DNA from: Pyxicephalus adspersus
Lineage: Eukaryota; Chordata; Amphibia; Anura; Pyxicephalidae
Assembly: GCF_032062135.1 (NCBI RefSeq)
Contig: NC_092860.1
Span: forward strand, 65,197,803-65,261,802
DNA length: 64,000 nucleotides
Reading direction: 5' to 3'
The notes below the pieces were generated by a model that did not search any database, was not told the DNA's origin, and worked only from the letters and a program-made list of their open reading frames with translations. The translations under genes and the position numbers were made by a program. This document shows, piece by piece, positions 55,343 through 64,000 of the stretch. The stretch's first letter is position 1. Each line of letters begins with the position of its first letter.

Positions 55343-57429
55343 AATCATCTTCCTCCTCCTTTTGAACCTCCTGATGCTGGCCAGTGTCTCTTCTTGCTCC
55401 TCCTGATGCTGGCTGTGCGCTATGAAGTGTAATGTCACCCTCATCCTCTTCCCCCATTTCTTCCCCTCCTCTCCCATCAACACTTTACATCAGGCCACAC
55501 AGGGTATTATCAAGCAGAAAGATAATGGGAATGATGTTCCAGCCTTACCGCTCCCGACTCACATTTGTGACCTGCTCAAAGGGGGCTAGTACCTTGCACA
55601 GTGTCTCCATCTGCAGCCACTGGTCACTGGTAAAGTAGCTCAGTTGTGTGGCCGTACCAAGAGCCCTGCTGCCTCCATGCACCATGCTGACCAAGTAATG
55701 GCGGATGGCTGGCTTTTGCTCACACAGACACTGGAGCATGTGCAGGGTGGAGTTCCATCTAGTCAGTGTCACAAATCAGTCTATGCGGTTGAAGCTTCTG
55801 TAGGCACTGGATCTTGCTAAGTGCCGCGACCGCAGCAGGGGATTGGCGTACATGGCTGCAGATGGAGCGTACCTGTCTCAGTAAGTCCTGCAGTGCTGGG
55901 TACGTGCAGAGGAACTTCTGCACCACCAGGTTCAGTATGTGGGCAAAGCAGGGCACATGTGTTATGAAACCCATGAACAGCACAGCCACAAGGTTGGTCC
56001 CGTTGTCGCACGCTACGTTGCCTGTTGTGAGCCAGGAAGGCGTCAGCCAAGCCTTAACCTCTCTGTGCAATGCGGACAAGAGTTCTCTGACGGTGTGACT
56101 TTTCTCCTCCAAGGACACCAGTTTCAGCACTGCCTGGCAACGTGTGTGCTTGAGAGCATGCCCGCTTAACTACAGTGTCCTCCGCTGCTGGCCTTTCAGC
56201 ACGTGTGTCAAAAAGAGAGGGTTTGCCAGTAGAAGGAATAAAGGGGGAGGGAGAGGACAGGGGTGGCCCATGCTTTCCCACCACACCCCTCGGCGGGGGT
56301 ACCAGGTGCTACAATGCCTCTTGCAGACTACTGCCCACTGAGCTATGCAAGGCCACCCAGTGAGCAGTAAAGGACAGGTAGTGTCCCACTCTGTGCCTGG
56401 TTGTCCAGCTGTCCATGGTGACGTGGATTTGACTAGACCCCAAAAATGCCAATGCCCAGGAGAGGTTACCTATTACATGTGCATGTACACTAAGAACAGC
56501 TCTGAACTGAGAAGTAATGCCTGCTTGGTATATTCCACCGACGTTTGGCACAGGCCATCAGGTCACGGAAGGGACCAGAGTCCACAATGCTGTACGGCAG
56601 TAGCTGCAAGGGCAAAAGTTTAGCTAGACTTGAATTGAGTTTGATGACTCTTTTGTTGGTTGGGCCCATAGCCTGATGCCTTGCGCAGAACTCCGGTGTA
56701 GTGGGCTGAAGGGACTTCGAGCTAGGGGAGCTGAAGGGGTCACTGGAGTACCCATCTTTTGGCGACAAACGTCATCTGACGCCACAAAACCTGCAGCCAG
56801 AAGCTGATACTTCCTTACAGCTTGAAGTCTGGCTGACACCAACCTCCTGAGACGTAGTAGCAATGACAGTTGGAGGTGTAAAAGGAGTCAATGGAGGTGG
56901 AAGAAGAGACGATGACGTGGTTACACCTCCTTCAAGAGAACGCAAGTACTGCTCCCACTTTGGTTTGTGGTTCTTGCGCATGTGGGAAAGCAGGGATGTT
57001 GTACCCAAATGTGATCCGGCCTGTCCTCTGTGAATCTGCCTGTGGCACAGGATACAGATTGCTACGCACCCGTCATTGTCTTTCAGTGTAAAAAAGGACC
57101 ACACTAGAGAGGTTCGTGCAACCACTCTGCTGCTCTTTTTCTTTGCCTGCCTCTGCATCTGCTGGGTGCTCTGCCTCTGCTCCAGCTCCATCTCCCCTAC
57201 GGTCACATCGTCTCTGACTGTTCCCCTGCTTGTGCCCACTTGTCTGTGTTCTTTGGGACTCACATGATGCAGATTTGCAGGCCCCTTCCCCCCTGGTGGT
57301 TCCTTTTCCATTTTCATCTAAGCCAACCTCTGCAAATGCAGCCACTGATGCAGAACCCTCACCCAGCAAGTGCTGACCACTCTCCAAGGGTCTCAAAGTC
57401 TGCATCCTGCTCTGAAATTCAAACAACAT
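54453..57429 (-). pseudogene. hAT transposase (BED finger to hATC), frameshifted
   Basis: Minus-strand order: BED zinc finger (WSFFTLKDNDGCVAICILCH, then HLGTTSLLSHMRKNHKPKWE, C2H2-type spacing) at about 57110-56940; N-terminal helical region (KRVIKLNSSLAKLLPLQLLP with YSIVDSGPFRDL) at 56500-56690; RNase H-like fold start (IHVTMDSWTTR, catalytic Asp) near 56430; VACDNGTNLVAV and VPCFAHILNLVVQKFL (CxxH) at about 55900-56010; TRWNSTLHMLQCL at 55.75 kb. An acidic insertion with nine Asp and the hATC domain (AINFWVNRLEICPQLAQYAI with LSKRTFSAAGGVV) end it at 54453. The domain set is complete, but at least four frame changes inactivate it. Confidence 0.88.
55311..55345. repeat. (ATC)n run in the transposase
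   Basis: About 10 CAT/ATC triplets, giving a poly-aspartate stretch within the minus-strand transposase. The same frame is flanked by Glu-rich text, so the region is an acidic linker. Confidence 0.9.
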
Positions 57430-57829
57430 GGGAGAGTTGCCCCTTTCTTTGCCCCTTTCACGGCTGTGCTAGTTGCTGCTGCTGCTGCAGAAGAAGGGCC
57501 TGCTGCATTTGAGGCCCCTGAGACTCAGTCCACAATACTCTCAACATGACGTGTCTGTATGATTGTAGTACGCTCTCTCAATAAATCTACCAGCGTACTG
57601 GTAGATCTACCACATCTCAGACCTGTTTGACAACTTGTGCTGCTGCCTCCCACGGTTTGCTGCTGCTACTTTGCTGCAGTGGCGCACTCCCGGGGAGTAT
57701 GCTCCCTGCCAGATGCGGCAGGTTGCCCAACGCCACACCTTCCCCTGCGTGTACCGCTCATCTTTTACTTATTCGGGAAAAAATGCACTTGTACTAAACT
57801 GTTTCTTTAATATTTATATCAGAGAGATA

Positions 57830-58745
57830 TTTATATATAGAGAGAGAAATACAGAAATTTTTTTGGCTTTTTTTGATAGCAAGTAGGATCAGAATGAAGT
57901 ATCTGTATTTTTTTGAGAGAAATACAGAAAATGTTCTGGCTTTTTTAATAGATAGCAAGTGCTATCAGAATAAAATATCTGTATTTTATGGAGAGAAATA
58001 TAGAATTTTTCTGGCTTTTTTGATAGATAGCAAGTGCTATCAGAAATAAATATCTGTATATTTTTAGGAGAAGTAAAGAATTTTTTCTGGCTTTTTTGAT
58101 AGATAGCAAGTGCTATTCTTTCAGAATCTTTTTTTTCTAGATTTTCCTCCTTTAAAATTGGGTGCGTCTTATATTCCGGAGCGTCTTATACGGCGAAAAA
58201 TACGGTAAATATCTATATATTTTTCAGAGAAATACAGAAATTTTTTCGGCTTTCTTGAAAGATAGCAAGTGCTATCAGAATTAAATATCTGTTTTTTGGA
58301 GAGAAATACAGACATTTTTCTGGCTTTTTTTGATAGATAGCAAGTAGGATCAGAATAAAACATCTCTATTTTTTTTTAGAGAAACACAGACATTTTTTTG
58401 GCTTTTTTTTGTTAGATAGCAAGTGGGATCAGAATAAGATATCTATTTTTTTGTTTTTTTTTGAGAGAAATACAGAATTTTTCTGGCTTTTTTGATAGAT
58501 TGCAAGTGCTGTCAGATTTAAATATCTGTATATTTTTAGGAGAAGTGGAGAAATTTTTCTGGCTTTTTTGATGGATAGCAGGTGCTATCAGAACTAAACA
58601 TCTATATATTTTTCAGGGAAATACAGAAATTTTTCTGGCCTCTTTTGATAGATAGCAAGTGCTATCAGAATTAAATATCTGTTTTTTTGGAGAGTAGGAC
58701 AGAACTGTTTCTTCCATTTTTGCTAGATAGCAAGAGGTAGCATCA
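57830..58745. repeat. 75-bp minisatellite, about 11 units
   Basis: Units have GAGAGAAATACAGAAATTTT, TCTGGCTTTTTTGATAGATA and GCAAGTGCTATCAGAATAAA followed by TATCTGTAT. Spacing is close to 75 bp at 57842, 57917 and 57992. A half MITE end (58130-58205) interrupts it. Confidence 0.85.
58130..58205. mobile_element. MITE end (GTCTTATAC type)
   Basis: GGGTGCGTCTTATATTCCGG and GCGTCTTATACGGCGAAAAA followed by TACGGTA resemble the right end of the MITE at 62231-62620. Confidence 0.6.
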
Positions 58746-59084
58746 AAAACTGCACAATCTGTATATTTCAAGATATCTAGAAGGCTCCTAACCTGTCCCT
58801 GTCACAATGCACTTCTCTCCCTGCTTCTTTCTCAGACACAGAACACAAGATGGAGTGACTAACCCTTCCCTCCTTCCCTGTATATATGCCTGCGCTCAGA
58901 TCTCCCCTGCATTTTCCCTTGTTTGTTCGTCAAGAACACGACCTTATGGCGAATTACAAGGCCGTTCTCACCTAAATGTTCGGTAAGCGAGAATGGCCCG
59001 AATCGCCGCGAGATCGAACTTACAAATCTCGCTCGCTCCTCCCTACCCAAGGGACTCTCTTTTTAACCCAGCAGGTATTTTGAT

Positions 59085-62000
59085 CACCGGATGGGAGTTC
59101 CTTTGGTTGGTCTGTGGGTGTGGAGGAGGTTCCAGTCCAAATATTCTCGCACATTAACATTTTTCAGGGTATTTGTGTTTCTCTCTTGTTGGTTTCTATT
59201 TAACTTTTCTCCCTCCCCCCCATTTCTGTTCCCCCTATGAATTTGGTCTGGCTCGTTAGGCTCGGGTAGAAAGTCTGGAGAACCCATAGGTGAGGCTAAC
59301 AAACAGGTGCTTCCTCCAATGTATAATCCTATTTTTAATTTTATTTTAAATGTCTTCAAATAACCTTAGATATTGTTCGATAAATGGTAAAGGTCTGAAG
59401 TTCTATGCCAAACGTAAACAGACAGCGTGCGGATATAGACACCCCTGGATTTGGGTGGCACTCAACATTTTCTAAATGTTATTTTTCAGAAACTTTTTTG
59501 GCCCCGTTCACCTCAAAAAAATCAGGGCAACCTGCTTGGGGACTTACCTACCATAATTGCCAAGATCAGGTGGAGTTCATTGCTGCACACCAAGCTGGCG
59601 ACCAGACATACCATAGACATCATAGACGTGCTTAACAAAATAGACTTGGGTGCACTACTCCTGAGTCTAGACGCAACAAAGGCCTTTGACCTATTAAGCT
59701 GGCCGTTTATGATGCAGACTCTAAAATGGGTGTGGATTCAAGCCCCCTTCCCAAATGCCATTAATGCCTTATATTCCAAGCCTACTTCTGAAGGTAAACT
59801 CCCACATTCCAACTGTCAGTCGTTCACGATCTGCAACGGAACCAAGAAAGGCTGCCTGCTCTCCCTACTGCTGGTTGCTTTGTGCATAGAGCCCCTTGCA
59901 GCTACGTCACGAAGACACCCTGATTTTAAAGGAGTACCCATTAAAACTAAACATTTCACTATTGTACTTTACGTTAATGATGCCCTCTTGACCCTCACCA
60001 ACAATCATATAACCTAATTTACACAAGGTACTGGATAAGTATGGTGCCCACTCCGGATACAAAATTAACTCAACCAAAAATGGAGGCCCTCCCTATAAAC
60101 CTACAGGAATCCATCATCTCCAAGCACAGTACCTGTAGGATTGGAAGACTGACTCAATCAAATACCTAGGGATTCATTTGACACCCACTTACCATACTAT
60201 TTACAAATGTAACTATATCCCACTAATTAGAAAAATCTCTAATCTTCTAGGGAAATTGAAATCACTCGGTTTCCTTCTTTGGTTGCATAGCCCTGATTAA
60301 GTTGTCAGTCCTAAATAAACTCCTTTATTTTTTCTCCACCCTCCCGATGCCCATTCCCCACAGGGCGCTTAAATGGCTGCAGGCCTCGGTCTCAACTGCA
60401 GGCCTCAGGACTATATATGGGGCTAAAGAAAACATTGGTTTCCCAAGAGTGTGCTATGCTCACTACGTGGTGCAGGAGGTCTGGGGGTCCTGGACTTCCT
60501 CAAATACTATTACGCTGCACATCTTAGACCCCTGACCTCTTGGTCAACCTTGCAATAGTTTTATTAATTATTGGACAGAACTACAAAAACTTTGGTTGGC
60601 GCAAATCCACCTCAACTCGATGCTGTGGAACGCCTCATGCCAGATTCTACAGTGTTAGTCCCAAAACACTTCACCAGGCTACAGTGTAAATTTAAACTGA
60701 CCTAAAACCTAATTACTCACGTCTTCTTTTTACACCCCCACTACATGGAATATGGCTTCCCATGACATAATATTTTTCTTTTCCGTTGTGGGCAGATAAT
60801 CAACCCTTGTACAAGGAGACTTTTGTCCCTGCCGAAGATCCAACAGAAATTTGAGGCCCCGGATATAACATTTTACAGTTATCTTTAGATCAGGCATTTT
60901 GTTAAGACCTTAACCAAAGATTTGGCTTCCCTTCTCTCACCTCCTTTGAGAGAATCTGCGTAGAAGGACCCTTGCAGAGGGGCCTGAATTTGGGTATTTA
61001 CAAGGTGCTACAATCTGAATTGATTATTCCTATTGCAAAACACAACTATATGCAGAGGTGGGAGCAGATCCTGGGCAGGGAGCGCCCACATGATCTATGG
61101 CAAATCTTTTGGCGACAAGCTCTGAAAAGCCCTCTTTGTACCATATACAAAGAGAACACATAAAAGATTCTAATGTATTGGTTCCTTACCCCTGAGGCGC
61201 TACAAAAGATATTCCCTACTGTAAGTAACCTTTGCTGGAGATGCAACTCAGGGGTGGGTACACTTCACCATATATTTTGGTTTTGCCCCGTATAGCTCCT
61301 TTATAGAGGATAGTAAATGACCTCCTGGAAGAGATACTTGAGGTCCCCATGGCCTTGAATCTGCTGACCCATCTACTAGGGTTGCCTGTGTGCAAGCTCT
61401 CCAAACAAGGTAAACACTTGATGGCCAATATACTAACTACGGCCAGATGCCTCACTGACAAAAGTTGGAAGTCACCATCCCCTCCCTCACAATCAACCCT
61501 ACTTGGCCGTATCAGAGTAAAGATAAAACTTATTGAACAATTGACTGCACGGTTGTTTTATCGTCTAGATAAATTTAATATAATCTGGGCCCCATGGAAG
61601 ACCTGTGTAACCTCCCATCCCAGTATCTTGGATACCTGACTACAACTGAGTAGGCCCATTAAAGGACGGAGCAATGGCGGAAAGGGGGCCAGCTGCCCAG
61701 CTAGCCTCAGACCAAATCTTCACCCCTCCTCATGTTTCTCTCCAACTTTTCTATCCTTTATTCTCCTCTTTCCAGTGTATGTACCTTTGTTTATAGTGAA
61801 GTATCACATCCCCCCGTTTGCTCAGTCCTGTCACCACATTGTGGTGTTTTAAATATTTGCTGCTCAAGAGGTCTATGCATCAGAAACTCTCTCAGAGATC
61901 TCTCATAGGGAACTTGATAGGTGTCATTGGCCTAGCCAGTATTTACCTCCTAATATTACACGTCTGTAATAGTACGTTATAAGATCTGTACCTTAATCTG

Positions 62001-62165
62001 GACAACTGTATACCAATATTATATATTGTTCTGTACTCTCTCATACTGGACATTGTATTGTTGTGTGTTTGTTACTCTTTTTTCTTTGTTGTTTCAGATA
62101 ATTCTTTAGGTTCTTTCATTATCTATTATTAATTTATATATATTATTTATTTATTAAAAAAAATT
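59085..62165 (+). mobile_element. L1-type LINE with deleted endonuclease
   Basis: Plus-strand L1 ORF2 text runs from about 59350 to 61640, followed by a 3' UTR and a short A run at 62153-62163. The start of the endonuclease joins almost directly to RT sequence near 59520-59560. The left border is approximate. Confidence 0.75.
59405..61640 (+). pseudogene. L1 ORF2 remnant (reverse transcriptase and C-terminus)
   Basis: IIDVLNKIDLGALLLSLDAT followed by KAFDLLSWPFMMQTLKW gives the RT block with its first Asp. ICNGTKKGCLLSLLLVALCI then EPLAA is the GxxQGxPLSP block in altered form. VLYVNDALLTLTN takes the place of YADD, so the second Asp pair is changed to Val-Asn-Asp. Further text in other frames: LKSPLCTIYKENT and the C-terminal WRCNSGVGTLHHIFWFCPV near 61240-61290, a W-x-C...H-x-W-x-C-P zinc-like motif. 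YVND and the many stops rule out activity. Confidence 0.8.
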
Positions 62166-62230
62166 GGTTTGACCGCTGAGCATTTAGGACATTTCGAAAT
62201 CCAATCTGCATTCGGCGTCTTGTATAAATG

Positions 62231-62620
62231 TACCCTATTTTCCGGCGTATAAGACGACTGGGCGTATAAGACGACCCCCATCTTTTTCAGTTAAAATATG
62301 AAGTTTGTTCCATTTAAAAAAAAAAAACAGTAACAAAGAAAATTTTTACTTTCAATAATAGAATTGTCTACCATTCTATGTAAAAAATAGTCACACAGCG
62401 CCACCTAGTGGCTGATTTGTAAATCACACTATTTTTTAACAAGCATGTAAATGTATACCGCATGGCTCACAGCGTTTCCCGAAGCTCTGCCAGCTGACCC
62501 GAACTCGGATCTTCTCCCCGTTCAGGGGATTGGTAAGTACCCGGTGTATAAGACGACCCCCAACTTTGACAAACATTTTTTGGGGTTAAAAAGTCGTCTT
62601 ATACACCGGAAAATACGGTA
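62231..62620. mobile_element. MITE with 27-bp inverted ends
   Basis: The left end TACCCTATTTTCCGGCGTAT followed by AAGACGAC pairs with the right end (reverse complement TACCGTATTTTCCGGTGTAT, then AAGACGAC). Both subterminal regions repeat TATAAGACGACCCCCA. AATG lies on both sides (62227-62230 and 62621-62624). The superfamily is not determined. Confidence 0.8.
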
Positions 62621-62639
62621 AATGCTCGGTAGGTCCAGT

Positions 62640-63560
62640 GCAAAATCTTAAATTGGACTCCTCCCCAAGATTCTCTAACCATAGCTCTTGTAGCCCCCTC
62701 CCCCACTCTAATTATTCCGATGTATTCTCAAGATCTTGTTTTAACACCTGTGACCACTTATCCAGCAATTTAGAGAAAATAGGTGGTTCCGAAAGGATAA
62801 TTTATCTCATTTTAAGATAAATCCAGGTTAATATTTTACAATCATTTTTTTGTCACAGAAGCATCATAAAATAATCCATTGAATAAGATACTTTCCTTGG
62901 AGCCTGCTTAGTTAAAATAAAATGATAAAGCTAATGATATAAAAAAAAGTGAGTAAGGGATGTAATATTTTTCTCGCTAGAATAAAAAGGTTTTTCTTCG
63001 ATCCTCACCATCCTACACATCCTGGATCGTTAACATACCTCTCTGAGCCCATAGTCTAAAATTGATTGAATACCTTCCTTGTGGAAATGCCAGTGATGAA
63101 AATAGAGGCATCAAGGGTGAGAAGGGTCCAGGGAGCCAAACAATTTAGTTATCTCCCTTAAAGCAATGATGGTATCTCTTATTAACATATTAGCTTTTAC
63201 TTGATTTGGAAGATCCCTAAAAGGGATATGCAAAAGGCTTCCTAGGGACCATGGATACGCCATATGCTCTTCCAACTGACAATCAGTACAGTAAGTCTCT
63301 ATGTTTTGCCCCAACATTCTCTAGGTAATTGCAAATTTTTTAACAAGATTCTGGGCATCTTATCACCTCATATAAACGCTAATAAGGTTCTTTCCAACTG
63401 CTTAATGTCCCTATGCCCTAAGAAGTAAAGGTGAAGTCTGCATAGGATATAATAATCTAGCAAAACTAAACATCTTCACAATCTGGTATCGCCCCATAAA
63501 AGATATAGGTTAATCTTTAAAAGAATGAAGTTCCAAAAATATTTTATCCAATACAGGTTT
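62640..63560 (-). pseudogene. L1 ORF2 3' part
   Basis: Minus-strand MLGQNIETYCTDCQLEEHMA, LPNQVKANMLIRDTIIALRE and ITKLFGSLDP (63111-63317) resemble the region after RT in L1/Tx1 ORF2. FSKLLDKWSQVL and LGEESNLRF at 62.66-62.79 kb lie further toward the C-terminus. Frames are broken throughout. Confidence 0.6.
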
Positions 63561-63564
63561 GTAA

Positions 63565-63993
63565 TTAAAGCGGAAAAAAACTAAAAACAAAAGAATTACA
63601 CTTTACTCCCACGCCTTCGATGGCACTGGTCCTGCCCTCGATCTGATCCCACATCGTCCTGGCCATGTTTATTCTCCTCTATTGTCTTCTTCTTCATCAC
63701 CTGATCTTGCACTGCGCAGATGTAGCCGCTGTGAAGGGAAAAAAATTAAAGCCAATCTCACTGCTCATGAGAAATCGGCCTATAGGAACTCAGGGGAAGA
63801 GGGTCCTTACCCTACTTAAGTAACAGCCTAATGTAAGCAGCCTGGCTGCTCCTTCAGCGAAAAAGACAGAAGAGGGGCCTCACCTATTTTTTAAAAAAAA
63901 AGTTTATGAAAAAAAATTAATGTTTTATGTTACATAAAAGGGTTATCTACCCTTTTATGTAAAGTAAAAATTTTGGTGATAGATCTGCTTTAA
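63565..63993. mobile_element. TTAA-flanked MITE
   Basis: TTAA at 63565-63568 and 63990-63993, with short ends AGCGGA and (inverted) AGCAGA. GC-richer interior, no ORF. It interrupts the L1 fragment near the window end. Confidence 0.55.
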
Positions 63994-64000
63994 CATAAGC

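Larger units (their letters stand above)
52633..59045 (-). mobile_element. Large decayed hAT transposon, 6.4 kb
   Basis: The ends are TAGGGATAAGCGAGAATGCC and (inverted) TAGGGAGGAGCGAGCGAGAT. The flanks CCGAAGAG (52625-52632) and CCCAAGGG (59046-59053) agree at 6 of 8 positions, consistent with an old 8-bp duplication. It contains a minisatellite on the left (53.3-53.95 kb), a minus-strand transposase (54.45-57.43 kb) and a second minisatellite on the right (57.83-58.74 kb). Confidence 0.8.

Overview
The window is vertebrate nuclear DNA, most likely from a frog. It has low gene density, spliced exons with GT/AG borders, and layer upon layer of transposable elements typical of anuran genomes (CR1, L1/Tx1-like, L2, DIRS, Ty3/gypsy chromovirus, hAT, piggyBac, Tc1, and an L2-tailed tRNA-headed SINE). 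There are no bacterial features. The species cannot be named from the sequence alone.

The only host gene recognised is the 3' end of an unc13 (Munc13) gene on the + strand. Two exons of the C-terminal C2 domain lie at 1393-1485 and 1988-2147. A 14-kb intron follows, then the terminal coding exon at 16203-16488 and a 3' UTR with AATAAA at 17441. Splice phases agree across both introns. The long intron holds a Tc1-like element split by a ribozyme-bearing repeat (itself split by a solo LTR), two hAT-like elements with 8-bp or near-8-bp flanking repeats, and a full-length but dead L1 with a 16-bp target duplication.

Downstream of the gene, everything recognisable is mobile-element debris. 19.2-21.2 kb has a hAT transposase relic and a CR1 fragment carrying a MITE. 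21.6-25.5 kb is an L1 on the minus strand, broken by a DIRS fragment and piggyBac-like MITEs. 25.5-38.2 kb is an LTR-bounded, minus-strand retroelement with a gag-type zinc knuckle and no visible pol; it holds a 4.9-kb CR1 (itself split by a piggyBac) and a 3.4-kb hAT. 38.8-40.3 kb is an ORF1-only L1 copy. 41-43 kb is a gypsy integrase relic, and 44-47.3 kb an L2 with a nested solo LTR. 48.4-51.1 kb is a minisatellite-rich region ending in a hAT terminus. 52.6-59.0 kb is a large decayed hAT. 59-63.6 kb holds two more L1 pieces.

The most interesting signal is a roughly 40-nt motif present five times (5418, 13365, 26900, 38517, 40648) that folds like a hammerhead ribozyme. It has CUGANGA-like and GAAA cores, a GCC/GGC helix II, and a helix I whose sequence changes but still pairs. 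Two copies sit inside repeats with long internal inverted arms, one of them with a 14-bp target duplication, which recalls ribozyme-bearing Penelope-like elements. All functional statements come from reading motifs; no database or folding program was run.
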